A stretch of 64,000 nt of DNA from Photobacterium lipolyticum (GTDB lineage: Bacteria > Pseudomonadota > Gammaproteobacteria > Enterobacterales > Vibrionaceae), in assembly GCF_003026475.1 (NCBI RefSeq), contig NZ_PYMC01000009.1:1-64000 (forward strand). Reading direction: 5' to 3'. Each line of letters starts with the position of its first letter. The first letter of the stretch is position 1. The position numbers and the translations under genes were made by a program. This document shows positions 1-8,657 of this stretch, piece after piece. Below the pieces are notes generated by a model that saw nothing but the letters and a program-made list of their open reading frames with translations, was not told the origin of the DNA and searched no databases.

Positions 1-120
1 GCTTCCTTCAGACCCCACCGTTAGCCAGTGACGCCCTTGCCATTCGGATTGTCTTCCCCTTAGCCGGGGTGACTCCACTATCTTTCAAGTGAACGGGTTT
101 GCCAGCTTTGCTGGGCAAAC
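1..120 (-). mobile_element. Group II intron (class C), 5' domain I, partial
   Basis: Read on the minus strand, this begins with a GTTTGCCCAGC/GCTGGCAAAC hairpin. It continues into segments that match my memory of class C group II intron domain I, notably GGCAAGGGCGTC and GGTCTGAAGGAAGC; the Oceanobacillus iheyensis intron has CGCAAGGGTGTC and TCTGAAGGAAGC at the same relative places. The putative first base (120) directly follows the T run of a Rho-independent terminator. Class C introns are known to insert just downstream of terminator hairpins, so both sequence and position agree. The rest of the ribozyme and any reverse-transcriptase ORF would lie left of base 1. The 5' end reads GUUUG rather than the usual GUGYG, which lowers certainty a little. 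Confidence 0.72.
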
Positions 121-147
121 AAAAAAAGGCTGCCTGTTAGGCAGCCT
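121..147 (-). terminator. Rho-independent terminator of the Lon-like gene
   Basis: On the minus strand a 9-bp perfect stem (AGGCTGCCT, loop AAC, AGGCAGCCT) is followed by seven T. It lies 16 bases after the stop codon of the Lon-like protease gene. It also marks the insertion point of the group II intron. Confidence 0.9.
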
Positions 148-163
148 GATCCACACTATCGCG

Positions 164-2539
164 TTATTTTCTTAAGGCATTCAATTTTGCCTGAGCGATG
201 CCAAAGATAGAATCACTGGCATATCCGCCTTCTTCATTCCATGTCCCTGCCAATTTTGAGGTAAAGATCTCAATGGCTTCCGTCACATGACCAATAGCCC
301 AGATATGAAATTCACCTTTCTCAACGGCTTCAATCACATCTTTACGCAACATCAGATTGTGAACGTTAGACTCAGGAATAATCACCCCTTGCGTTGACAG
401 ACGTCCTTTAATCGTACAAACATCAAAGAAGCCCTCAATTTTCTCGTTCACCCCACCGATAGGCTGGGCATCACCGAATTGGTTCATCGATCCCGTAATG
501 GCAATATCCTGACGCAACGGTTGCTGAGAAAAGGCTGATACAATGGCGCATAATTCTGCCATTGATGCACTGTCACCATCCACGCCACCGTACGATTGCT
601 CGAATGTAAGATGCGTGGACAGCGGTATTTTGGCGGTTTTACCAAAAATCGATGCCAGATAGGCCGATAAGATCATGACCCCTTTCGAGTGGATACTGCC
701 ACCAAGCTTTACTTTCCTCTCAATATCAAACACATCACCTTCACCAAACGCCGTCGTGGCAGTAATGCGATTTGGTGCGCCAAATTGATAGTCTGAGGTT
801 GCAATCACCGACAGTGCATTGATCTGACCGACGGCATCACCTTGGGTATCGATCAGGGTCGTACCGTTCATAAAACTCTGCATCACCTGATCTTTTAATC
901 GGCTGACGCGCTTTTCCTGGTTCATTAATGCCTGCTCGACATGGCTACTGCGGATCACCGTGGCATTCATCGATCGGGCGCAATAGTTTGTCTCGCGCAG
1001 TAAATTAGCAATGTCTGCAGAGTGCAGCGACAGTTTGTTCTGATCTTCAACCTGACGTGAGCTATATTCAATGATCCGAGCGATTGCCCGGCGATCGCAA
1101 TGAAGCATATCGTTATCATGGATAATGCTGGAGATGAATCGTGCATAATGCTCTTCCGATTTATCGGTACGGGGCATTTCATCTTCGAAGTCGGCGGTCA
1201 CCCGGAACAGCTCACTAAATTCAGGATCATAATGCTGGAGTAACTGATAAGTCTGATAATCGCCAAACAAGATGATTTTGGCATCCAATGGGATCGGCTC
1301 CGGATCTAATGAAATCGTTCCGGACAGGGTGACTTCCCGCTCCAGCGAACTTAAGTTCAACTTGCGTGAACGCAGCGCACGCTTCAGGCCATCCCACACA
1401 TAGGGCCGCTCCAGTACTTTCACCGCATCCATCATCAGTACGCCACCGTTTGCACGATGCAAACTCCCCGAGCGAATCAATGAAAAGTCAGTGAACACGG
1501 TGCCTTTGTAGGTCGCATTTTCGACATAACCAAAAATGGCATGGTAGTTCGGGCTCTCTTCCACCACTATCGGAAACTTATGCTCATCCTGGCTCACTAA
1601 CACATTCACCTGATAGCGACGGGGCATCTTCTTATCAAGCGCCGCATAAGCCAGAGCGACCTGCTCTTCGCTTTCCTCCAGGAAAATATCGAGGTTTTCC
1701 AAAATATCTTTCTGCATCGCCGATAAATGCGCTTTCACCTCAGGCAGGGAGTGGTACTGCTCTTGCAGCGTTTTAATAAAATGGCTCAAGACTTCCAGTG
1801 CCACTTCTTCATTCAGCTTTTCGAGCTTATCGGAAAACTCCTCTTCCCATTCAGTCAGCTGGCGTATTATACCGCGCAGCTTCACTTCCAGTTTTGCGAT
1901 GACCGCTTCAAACTGGCGTTGCTCTTTTTCCGACAAGGCATCAAACGTTTCTTCAGTATGCGGCTCTTCACCATTTAAAGCGACAAGCTGGTAATCACCC
2001 TGAGTGGTTAGCGCCAGGCTGATATTTTTCTCTTTGGCTTCCTTGGTCAGGTTAACCAATGCGGTCTCCTGCTTCTCCGCTAATTGGGTTTTTAACGTTT
2101 CCGAGCGGGAATAGTACATCTCGTTGTCAAAAGCCAGCGGCAAGGCTTTCACCAAACGCATCATCAGCTTTTCAACGTCTTTTTTGAATTGGTTACCGAT
2201 TCCTGCAGGTAACTTGAGCACTTTCGGGCTGCGGGTTTCCTCAAAGTTAACCACATAACACCAATCATAGATCGTACGGCTATTGCCATTGAGTTCATGG
2301 CGATGCAGGTAACGCAGCATCATCGTACGCTTACCCAGACCATTACGACCTATGGCATAAATGTTATAGCCTTTCTCTTTAATGGACATTGCAAACTCAA
2401 CAGCTTGCTGCGCTCGCTCCTGTCCCACAATTTCATCCAACGGAATCAGGTGCTTAGTCGATTTACACACATCCGGACTAAGATCATTCAATTCAGACAC
2501 ACGATACAGCTTGTCACTGCTCAGAGGTTTAATTGGCAT
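164..2539 (-). CDS. Lon-family ATP-dependent protease (LonB/YcbZ-like)
   Basis: A 791-residue cytoplasmic AAA+ serine protease of the S16 family. It has a P-loop GRNGLGKRT (residues 64-72), a long charged coiled-coil-like insert (about 150-300), a Walker B-like NGGVLMMDA stretch (about 365) and a C-terminal Lon protease domain. The Ser-Lys dyad is Ser657 in DGDSAS and Lys700 in VNEKIEG. The 43-residue spacing equals that of E. coli Lon. The N-terminal substrate domain of classical Lon is absent, so this is the LonB-like/YcbZ type and not the housekeeping lon. The start ATG is preceded by AAGAGGG at six bases. It is transcribed alone and ends in its own terminator. Substrates cannot be inferred. 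Confidence 0.9.
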   Translation of the reverse strand: MPIKPLSSDKLYRVSELNDLSPDVCKSTKHLIPLDEIVGQERAQQAVEFAMSIKEKGYNIYAIGRNGLGKRTMMLRYLHRHELNGNSRTIYDWCYVVNFEETRSPKVLKLPAGIGNQFKKDVEKLMMRLVKALPLAFDNEMYYSRSETLKTQLAEKQETALVNLTKEAKEKNISLALTTQGDYQLVALNGEEPHTEETFDALSEKEQRQFEAVIAKLEVKLRGIIRQLTEWEEEFSDKLEKLNEEVALEVLSHFIKTLQEQYHSLPEVKAHLSAMQKDILENLDIFLEESEEQVALAYAALDKKMPRRYQVNVLVSQDEHKFPIVVEESPNYHAIFGYVENATYKGTVFTDFSLIRSGSLHRANGGVLMMDAVKVLERPYVWDGLKRALRSRKLNLSSLEREVTLSGTISLDPEPIPLDAKIILFGDYQTYQLLQHYDPEFSELFRVTADFEDEMPRTDKSEEHYARFISSIIHDNDMLHCDRRAIARIIEYSSRQVEDQNKLSLHSADIANLLRETNYCARSMNATVIRSSHVEQALMNQEKRVSRLKDQVMQSFMNGTTLIDTQGDAVGQINALSVIATSDYQFGAPNRITATTAFGEGDVFDIERKVKLGGSIHSKGVMILSAYLASIFGKTAKIPLSTHLTFEQSYGGVDGDSASMAELCAIVSAFSQQPLRQDIAITGSMNQFGDAQPIGGVNEKIEGFFDVCTIKGRLSTQGVIIPESNVHNLMLRKDVIEAVEKGEFHIWAIGHVTEAIEIFTSKLAGTWNEEGGYASDSIFGIAQAKLNALRK

Positions 2540-2870
2540 ACATGTCCCTCTTAATATGACAGTTAGATCATAATAATCGAGACAACCATCCCGATTGGTA
2601 TCATCCTAGTTTAGTCACTAAATTATTATATTTTAGTGATTTAGCTTCCGTTTGAGAGCTTGTAATTATGTCGTCGTGGGTCTACGGTTGGTTTGAAAAG
2701 CAATAAAATCTGGTTTTATCCAAATAAATCAGAAATCAACAGCGCTGATCTCGGATTCATGTAATAGCTTTGGTTCAGCATCAGCGAGGAGCGGTACGAA
2801 AAGCAATACCCGTTCTGCTTTAATAGTAGCGGTTTGCCGTTCTGGTTAGCAGATAAATATGGAGAGTAGA
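2540..2870. other. Intergenic region, 331 bp
   Basis: This AT-rich gap lies between the Lon-like gene and the AraC-type gene, both on the minus strand. It should hold the Lon-like promoter. Besides the inverted repeat at 2615-2639 I see only a fragment CCCGATTGGTAT (2590-2601), which matches one arm of the palindrome at 20043-20079. No further gene is visible. Confidence 0.5.
2615..2639. repeat. Inverted repeat upstream of the Lon-like gene
   Basis: Perfect 8-bp arms TCACTAAA and TTTAGTGA are separated by nine A/T-rich bases, about 80 bases upstream of the Lon-like start. It has the shape of an operator or weak hairpin; no known regulator is recognised. Confidence 0.4.
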
Positions 2871-3752
2871 TTAATAGCTTTTAGCCACATTATGACGGCA
2901 CAGCTCGCGAAATTCTTTTGGTGTCAGTTCGGTATGGCGGCGAAAGAACTTGGTCATATTGGTTGCTTCGTTGAATCCTAAAATCACCGCAATATTTGTA
3001 ATCGAATACTGGCTATAAGCTAGCAGCCGTTTTGCTTCGAGCATCACCCGGTCATCGATCAGCTCCTTTCCCGTCCTGCCGGTATTATCCTTAACTATCT
3101 GATTGATTTTTTTGGTTGTTTTCCCCATCATCCGGGCATAATCCGCCACAGTGCGGGTATCGTTATAATGGGACTCAATGAGTTCTCTTAACCGCATAAA
3201 ATCAAGCGCATCAGGCGACCTGTTCTGATGCGTTAAACACGACTGATAATGCCGAACCAGCGTTTTTAGCATCACTGTCCGCATCGTGCTGCGGATAATT
3301 TCTCCGCTAAGGTTATCTTGCTGGTTCAGGTACTCTTGCGACAATTGTTCGAAATAAAAGCTATACTTTTCATCTGAATCATAAATACAGTTAACATTTT
3401 CGAGGGCCGTTTTTATTTTGCTTTCGTAAGGATCATCATTGCCGTAATACAACATCTCATCTTTAAACGAAGCCACATACCCCTCAATATCGGGATTATA
3501 ATCAAAGTGATGAACTTGATACTGGGAAAGAAACATGATGGTGCCGGGTTTGTATCGGTACAATTTATGATCGATATGATGCTCGCCCTGCCCTTTGGCG
3601 ATATAAATAATCGCATTAAAACTGACACGGTGTGGCTTCGCGAATACACTTGGTTCAAACTCATCAAACAATTGCGCGATGGTGGATATGGTGAATTCCA
3701 ACTCCGTTCTCATTTGTTCTAGTTCCACGCCGTGAATATCTTGTTGATCCAT
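2871..3752 (-). CDS. AraC-family transcriptional regulator
   Basis: A 293-residue DNA-binding regulator. The N-terminal half (about 30-130) looks like a cupin sensor domain (AKGQGEHHIDHKLYRY, PGTIMFL). The C-terminal half (about 190-290) is a double helix-turn-helix with the AraC signature in ITNIAVILGF and TKFFRRHTELTPKEFR. I chose ATG at 3752 because AGGGGAG sits five bases upstream; an in-frame GTG at 3758 would lie too close. It follows the reductive dehalogenase genes on the same strand after a roughly 190-bp gap, so it may regulate that locus and sense a halogenated ligand. That link is inference from position only. Confidence 0.88.
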   Translation of the reverse strand: MDQQDIHGVELEQMRTELEFTISTIAQLFDEFEPSVFAKPHRVSFNAIIYIAKGQGEHHIDHKLYRYKPGTIMFLSQYQVHHFDYNPDIEGYVASFKDEMLYYGNDDPYESKIKTALENVNCIYDSDEKYSFYFEQLSQEYLNQQDNLSGEIIRSTMRTVMLKTLVRHYQSCLTHQNRSPDALDFMRLRELIESHYNDTRTVADYARMMGKTTKKINQIVKDNTGRTGKELIDDRVMLEAKRLLAYSQYSITNIAVILGFNEATNMTKFFRRHTELTPKEFRELCRHNVAKSY

Positions 3753-3860
3753 TAGCACTCCCCTGGGTGGATCCCTTCATCATTTGCGGTAGTCTACATC
3801 ACGCGATTGTTAGTTATTCTGCTTGAAAGTAACAGCAACGATAATTGCAATACGATCGAG

Positions 3861-3905
3861 GGGCACCGCTAACAGTCCCTAACAAAACCATGGCCTGCGG
3901 TGCCC
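3861..3905. repeat. Long-loop inverted repeat (GGGCACCGC/GCGGTGCCC)
   Basis: Perfect 9-bp GC-rich arms flank a 27-base loop between the end of the dehalogenase operon and the AraC gene. It could end transcription of the operon, but no T run follows on the minus strand. It may instead be an operator for the AraC gene. Confidence 0.4.
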
Positions 3906-3925
3906 GGGCTAGCCTGATGCTAGTT

Positions 3926-3967
3926 ATACCAATTCCACTAATTATTTATTCTACTTGTTTATTATAC
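3926..3967. repeat. Half copy of a dispersed ATACCAA palindromic element
   Basis: ATACCAATTCCACTAATTAT matches the left arm of the complete elements at 5484-5535 and 31340-31391. The right arm is degenerate. The element supplies the stop codon of the small gene at 3946-4164. Confidence 0.5.
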
Positions 3968-4164
3968 TTCTGTGCCCACATGAGATAATCCACCGCTTGC
4001 TGGTTCTCCTGCTCTCCTGTCGCCGTATCCGACTCCTGAGAGATCACGTACAGCGGTTGGTCACTCAGCTGTGCATTATTCATAGTGACAAGCCGTGTTC
4101 CAATATGCGTCAGAGTCAGCACAGATGCCAGGGTATAAAACACCGCCATTATCTTTTTTCTCAT
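3946..4164 (-). CDS. Small single-pass membrane protein at the end of the rdh operon
   Basis: A 72-residue protein with one hydrophobic segment (about 6-26) followed by a polar tail of roughly 45 residues with no cysteines. Its ATG overlaps the stop of the RdhC gene (ATGA), which implies translational coupling. I do not recognise a family. A role as an accessory or assembly subunit of the dehalogenase complex is only suggested by position. The last codons and stop lie in a half copy of a dispersed palindromic repeat, so the C-terminus may have been altered by that insertion. Confidence 0.65.
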   Translation of the reverse strand: MRKKIMAVFYTLASVLTLTHIGTRLVTMNNAQLSDQPLYVISQESDTATGEQENQQAVDYLMWAQKYNKQVE

Positions 4165-5429
4165 GATACGTTACTCCGGTCAGCCGCCTCTTCACGCCAT
4201 ATCACTGCGCCAGATTTCGTTGCCATTCCCGCAGCTTTAACCGTTCGCTGATTAGCCTGGGACTTTGGACGACGTCTCAACGACTGCTTAGCCCAGTTTT
4301 TATTGAATTTCAAAAAGTCGGTCATCGCATTCATCGGACACAAGGATCGACACCACGGTCGTCGCACCATTAAAGATGTGATCAGCACCAGCACTGTCAA
4401 CACAAACAGATACAGGGGACCAATCATGCCAAACATAATGCCGAAGGGTTCATAAGAGAACGACGCCGGGTTGCGGAAGTAGACTCCAAAACACAATGTC
4501 GCAAGCAAGATAACTCTCGGGAACCAAACAAAAAAGCCATGCTTGAATGTCACCGCTTTGGCATTGCCGATTTTCCCCAGGCACTCTTGGGTTGCGCCAA
4601 ACGGGCACAGACTTTGGCAATAAACATTTTTATTAAACACCAGAATATAGCCAGCACTTAATATAAGTAAAATCAATGCCGTATAGTTAGCAAGCCCAGA
4701 CATCCAGGAGCCTGAAACCAGAATTCCCATCGTTGAAGAAGAAAATAAGGTGGCAGAATAGAATCCAAACAAACCCATAGACGTCAGCAAGATAGCCCAG
4801 TTAAACGCAATTTTTTTCGGGTGGCGGGTTCTACTCACCCACACTGCAGCAGCAAACATCAGCACCGCAATGAGATCCAGCCAGCGAAAATGTGGTAGTT
4901 CACTGGTTTGATCGCTTAAGGTAAAGCCAAACTGCTGGTTACGGACAGGATCGGCGGCAGCATTAACAGCTTGTACCAGCGCGTTTGAAGATAAGGTCGC
5001 CCCGCTAATGCCATCAACATCGACGGTGGTTTTAATATTCTGCCCCACCATGTTATCGATGACCTTACCCTGTACCACCTTTTCCAGGTAGGAAGAAGTG
5101 TCTTTCGAAGACAGGACTGCGATGCGCTTGATCTCACCTTGCGGTGATGTCGTCAGCGCCACCTCCATCTCACCGCCATAGCCTATGCCGGTACCGATGC
5201 CGATCCACTCAACCGGATCCGACTCCGGCGAAGCAGTGCCCTGATACAGGGTGGAACTGACGGCCTGCAACGTGTCACCGTCGACCAGCAGGTTATTAAG
5301 AAAGTCGTTTTGGTTGTCAGCAATACGTAATCCGCCCAGATACCAGGCCAGGATCAGCAACAGGACTGACGCCACGCTGGCGAGTTTATCGACCAGCTTA
5401 TTTGACTGCTTGCGTTGTTTTTTTTTCAT
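4161..5429 (-). CDS. rdhC: RdhC/NosR-like FMN-binding polyferredoxin membrane protein
   Basis: A 422-residue inner-membrane protein of the NosR/RdhC type. An N-terminal membrane helix (about 16-34) leads to a periplasmic FMN-binding domain. The flavinylation motif is DGISGATLSS; Thr145 is the expected covalent FMN site. About five more membrane helices follow, with two CX3CP motifs (CQSLCP and CRSLCP) as in NosR/NapH-type polyferredoxins. Such proteins are thought to pass electrons from quinol or flavin across the membrane, or to help reductase maturation. The start has GTGAGG at about four bases. It lies downstream of rdhB with a palindromic repeat between, and overlaps the next gene by four bases. 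Confidence 0.88.
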   Translation of the reverse strand: MKKKQRKQSNKLVDKLASVASVLLLILAWYLGGLRIADNQNDFLNNLLVDGDTLQAVSSTLYQGTASPESDPVEWIGIGTGIGYGGEMEVALTTSPQGEIKRIAVLSSKDTSSYLEKVVQGKVIDNMVGQNIKTTVDVDGISGATLSSNALVQAVNAAADPVRNQQFGFTLSDQTSELPHFRWLDLIAVLMFAAAVWVSRTRHPKKIAFNWAILLTSMGLFGFYSATLFSSSTMGILVSGSWMSGLANYTALILLILSAGYILVFNKNVYCQSLCPFGATQECLGKIGNAKAVTFKHGFFVWFPRVILLATLCFGVYFRNPASFSYEPFGIMFGMIGPLYLFVLTVLVLITSLMVRRPWCRSLCPMNAMTDFLKFNKNWAKQSLRRRPKSQANQRTVKAAGMATKSGAVIWREEAADRSNVS

Positions 5430-5483
5430 ATGACCTCACAAAGCCTCGAAGAACCTAGGTCCTTCAAGGCTTTAATGTCAGTT

Positions 5484-5535
5484 ATACCAATTCCTTTAAT
5501 TATCTAATCATTCAGATTATTAATGGATTTGGTAT
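5484..5535. repeat. 52-bp dispersed palindromic element, copy 1
   Basis: The left arm ATACCAATTCCTTTAATTAT and right arm ATTAATGGATTTGGTAT form an imperfect hairpin. A second element of exactly the same length and plan is at 31340-31391 and a half copy at 3926-3967. It sits between rdhB and rdhC, so it would be transcribed within the operon and could affect mRNA stability there. Confidence 0.75.
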
Positions 5536-5552
5536 TAGCTTGTCTTGTGTGA

Positions 5553-5870
5553 CTATGCCAACTGCTGTGACTTAGGTTTTAGCATTAGGAGTACTTTCAG
5601 TATTCCCGCGCCACCGATCACCAGCAGCGTGCCGACGAAGCCAAGGAAGTACCAGCCGGCATACCCTTCGTTTTCGCCTAATAAGGTGAATGCCCCGGCA
5701 ATGGTCAAGAGCATGCTAAACCACCAGCCCCCCACTAGCGTCCACTTCCACCAGTTCATGCCCAGTTGATACTCTTTCGCCCACTGGTTTGCACCAGCAA
5801 ATACCAAAACCTGGATCGCGCCTAATAACATCCAGAATAACGGATCTAATACAGTTGATTGCGGAAACAT
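5553..5870 (-). CDS. rdhB: RdhB-like membrane anchor of the reductive dehalogenase
   Basis: A 105-residue hydrophobic protein with three predicted membrane helices (about 9-29, 41-63 and 71-97). Its size and its position directly after rdhA match the RdhB/PceB anchor that holds the catalytic subunit at the outer face of the cytoplasmic membrane. Its ATG shares one base with the rdhA stop (TAATG). The assignment rests mainly on context because these anchors are poorly conserved in sequence. Confidence 0.8.
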   Translation of the reverse strand: MFPQSTVLDPLFWMLLGAIQVLVFAGANQWAKEYQLGMNWWKWTLVGGWWFSMLLTIAGAFTLLGENEGYAGWYFLGFVGTLLVIGGAGILKVLLMLKPKSQQLA

Positions 5871-7393
5871 TAAATACCCTCCCAGTTGCCGTCATATTCC
5901 CAGGTTTTCTCTACTTTCAGATAGTCTTCACTGCGCATCCATTCTGGTGGCTGGTGATAACTTGCGAAGTTTCCTCCGGTCCATTCCGGATGGAATGACT
6001 CGGCTTCTGGGTAATAGAAGAAATTGTGCTGCATTCCCAACAGTGCGGTACGAGTTAACCCGGTCGGATCGCGTGGATCGGTCTCTTTAACCAATGCGTG
6101 GATCCAGTTGTTCTTACGTGTATACGGGCAAACAGCAATACATACGCGACAACCAAGGCCAGAAGGCGTCGGTCCCTGGTTCCAGAATCGCCAGCAGCCA
6201 TCCTGATTAAATTCATATTTCTTGAATCCGCGTACCACAGCATCCGGTTTGTCGGCTTTGCTGATCGAACCACTCGGACAAGCCTCTGCACAGATTTTGC
6301 AACTTTCACAGAAGTGCTTCATATGCAGATCAACCGGCTTATCCAGCTCCAGATCCAGGTTGGTGATCACTGCAGCCAAACGGATATTCGGTCCGACTTC
6401 CGGCGTCATCAGCACTCCATTACGGGCTGCCTCACCAAGGCCTGCCTGAATAGCTATCGGCGGCATAATAACTTCATAGCTGGCACCCGGGAACTGAGGA
6501 CGGGCAGAATAACCCAGCTCACCCAGGAAAGCTGCCATCAGGCCACTAGCCTGTTTGACGCGGTAATAGGCATCATAAGAGGTGGAGTAGCCAACGGCAG
6601 CATACATAGGATCCCAGTTCATCGGCACCCCAAACACAATGATGTTCTTCCAGTGCTTCGGAATTTCATCGCCCCACTCCGGTACACCACGCATCATATT
6701 TTTAATGACAAAAGTGGGATCGAGCTTAGTGATACCGACAAGGCTCATGCCAAATTTGAACGCCATCTGCTTGATCAGCTTTGAAGCATGCGCCGGCGAT
6801 TGGAACTCCATAGGGTCGCGCTGCACCCACTTAAAATCATCCTGATCAGGATGCTCTGTAGGCTCAGGTGGAAAATCTGAATGCAGGCCTTTGTTGAATG
6901 CACCAGCATAAGCCCATGACAACGCAAACCGGTCACGGTACTTTTCATAGTTCGCATCGTGCTGCACTTTCGCACTGAACGACAATAACATCTCTTTCCA
7001 GCGTTCAGGGTATTTGGCGTAATAGGCGCGTACCCTAGGGTCCGGGATATCACCCCAGTCTGCTGTCGGTACCCAGCCATCTTTCTTGATCGAGCGGCCC
7101 ATACTGCGTACCCGGTTGAACAGAAGATCGCTCCATTCCGGACGTTCAACAGTACCGACCACGTTCAGTGTCGGTGGCACATCGACCCGAAATGGTTCGC
7201 GGTTAAAGTACATGTCCTTACCGGCTTCAGTTCTGCCCCAACCGACATTGGCATCCGGATCACGACCGAGCACAAAACCCGCGCCAGCGGCAGCGCCGAC
7301 AGTCGCCGTTGCCGCTGCAGCTCCCCCCATTTTGAGGAAATTACGCCGTGAAGGGTTAGCAGCCGCTTCATCTGCGTGTTTTTTACCTACCAT
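5870..7393 (-). CDS. rdhA: Reductive dehalogenase catalytic subunit, Tat-exported
   Basis: A 507-residue corrinoid and iron-sulfur enzyme that reductively removes halogen from organohalides. A twin-arginine signal is clear: RRNFLK (residues 16-21), then an Ala/Gly-rich hydrophobic stretch to about 42. The central corrinoid domain carries the family signature GLGEAARNGVLMTPEVG followed by RLAAVIT (about 318-344). Two [4Fe-4S] motifs follow: CX2CX2CX3CP (Cys362, 365, 368, 372) and CX14CX2CX3CP (Cys400, 415, 418, 422). Length and Tat signal fit the respiratory class and not the longer cytoplasmic catabolic class. AGAGG lies six bases before the ATG. The substrate is unknown; brominated marine aromatics are plausible but unproven. 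Confidence 0.93.
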   Translation of the reverse strand: MVGKKHADEAAANPSRRNFLKMGGAAAATATVGAAAGAGFVLGRDPDANVGWGRTEAGKDMYFNREPFRVDVPPTLNVVGTVERPEWSDLLFNRVRSMGRSIKKDGWVPTADWGDIPDPRVRAYYAKYPERWKEMLLSFSAKVQHDANYEKYRDRFALSWAYAGAFNKGLHSDFPPEPTEHPDQDDFKWVQRDPMEFQSPAHASKLIKQMAFKFGMSLVGITKLDPTFVIKNMMRGVPEWGDEIPKHWKNIIVFGVPMNWDPMYAAVGYSTSYDAYYRVKQASGLMAAFLGELGYSARPQFPGASYEVIMPPIAIQAGLGEAARNGVLMTPEVGPNIRLAAVITNLDLELDKPVDLHMKHFCESCKICAEACPSGSISKADKPDAVVRGFKKYEFNQDGCWRFWNQGPTPSGLGCRVCIAVCPYTRKNNWIHALVKETDPRDPTGLTRTALLGMQHNFFYYPEAESFHPEWTGGNFASYHQPPEWMRSEDYLKVEKTWEYDGNWEGI

Positions 7394-7424
7394 TACTTAC
7401 CTCTGAATATATTAGAATCTATTG

Positions 7425-8534
7425 TTAACCTGCAGCCGTCATCAGAATGGCCTGCTGTTTGCGAATGTCCTCAATTAGGCGACGATGACTGACCTTGTAA
7501 TGGGCTGATATCTTGGATAGCTCTGCCATCACCCGCTCGGCCTGTTCCCATTGCTGAGTGTGATAAGAGGCGAGAAACATCTGCTCAAGATTCCAGCCAT
7601 CAAACGGATCCAGCTCTAACAGCACATTGAGATCCGCGAGCAGGGGTTGCCATTGATTGTCTGCCGCCAGTGCCTGAGCACGGATCGCCAGCACATCCAA
7701 TTCTTCCGGTTTAGCCTCAAGGTAGCGCGTCAACTCAGAGATAGCCTGTTGGTGTTTACCGCTCTGGTGGGCCCAGATACCGCCCAGGCGACATAGCTCA
7801 ATGTTCTCGATCTGATGTTCGCGGGCACGTTGCAACCAGTCACCGGCTTTTTCCAACTGGCCTAACGCAAGGTAACTACTTACTGCGGTGATATAGCTGG
7901 AGATAACCGTCTGATCGATTCGATGCGCTTGCTCGCAACACTCCGCGGCGTGCTCAAACGCTTCATCCTGGTAGTAACAACCGGCTAGGTTCTGATAGCC
8001 ACCGACAAAGTCAGGTGCCTTCTCGGTGCATTCTTTAAAATATCCGATTGCTTTTTCCATGTTGCCGCTGCAAATCTGGATATACCCCAGATGAAACAGC
8101 GCCATATGATTATCCGGGTTAATGGCGATCGCGGCAGTAAAGGCCTGTTCCGCTTGCTGGTTCTCACCAAGTTGCTGCATTGCAATTCCGCGCTTGATCT
8201 CAAAGCTATCTTTTTCTAACACCTGCTGGTGATTCATCACCGCACTCAGTGCCAACTGGAAAAGTTTGGCCGATATCAACAGATCAAACGCACAGCACAA
8301 CTCTGTTTCGGTGAAAGATTGTTCACGCATGACATCGCTGAGTACCGCTGTAAACGTTTCGTGCTCAATCCAATCGATATAACGGGGATCGTTACCGTGA
8401 TTAACGTTACTGAACTGATTTTTTAAGAAGGTAAATTTGCTATTGAGCAAATCAGTTAGTTGCGCATCGGGGGCGAATGTATGGGTTTGCTGCTGAAGAA
8501 AACCCAGCAAATTTAGCCACTTGTTACTAATCAT
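7425..8534 (-). CDS. TPR-repeat protein, first gene of the rdh operon
   Basis: A 369-residue protein without a signal peptide or membrane helix, hence cytoplasmic. About six tetratricopeptide repeats run from residue 95 to 335; typical pieces are AEQAFTAAIAINPDNHMALFHL and AIGYFKECTEKAPDF. It ends 31 bases before rdhA and heads the transcription unit. TPR proteins are scaffolds, so a role in folding, cofactor loading or Tat proofreading of RdhA is a reasonable guess. I do not recall a TPR gene as a standard partner of dehalogenases. Confidence 0.8.
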   Translation of the reverse strand: MISNKWLNLLGFLQQQTHTFAPDAQLTDLLNSKFTFLKNQFSNVNHGNDPRYIDWIEHETFTAVLSDVMREQSFTETELCCAFDLLISAKLFQLALSAVMNHQQVLEKDSFEIKRGIAMQQLGENQQAEQAFTAAIAINPDNHMALFHLGYIQICSGNMEKAIGYFKECTEKAPDFVGGYQNLAGCYYQDEAFEHAAECCEQAHRIDQTVISSYITAVSSYLALGQLEKAGDWLQRAREHQIENIELCRLGGIWAHQSGKHQQAISELTRYLEAKPEELDVLAIRAQALAADNQWQPLLADLNVLLELDPFDGWNLEQMFLASYHTQQWEQAERVMAELSKISAHYKVSHRRLIEDIRKQQAILMTAAG

Positions 8535-8657
8535 AAATCTGCCACTTCTTTATCAATACATCACAACCAATTCTGCCGTCATGATAACCATCACACGAGT
8601 GGTCTAAAGGTGGTAGTAAGCCGAAAAATGGTAGAAATGCGCCATTACACTTAGGAA

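Noticed and set aside
1-120. 4.5S SRP RNA (because of the AAGGAAGC string) on the minus strand
   Set aside because: The SRP core GGAAGCAGCC hairpin is absent. The wider pattern agrees with group II intron domain I.
3861-3905. Integron attC site
   Set aside because: The GC-rich inverted repeat lacks the paired RYYYAAC/GTTRRRY core sites, and no cassette-like gene series adjoins.
6098-6784. A 228-residue plus-strand frame inside rdhA
   Set aside because: It lies wholly antisense to rdhA, has no recognisable domain and its length reflects the GC bias of the real gene.
5870-7393. Assignment of this gene to the epoxyqueuosine reductase (QueG) family
   Set aside because: QueG shares the corrinoid and double Fe-S plan but has no Tat signal and is not followed by an anchor or a NosR-like gene. 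The Tat signal and operon favour a dehalogenase.
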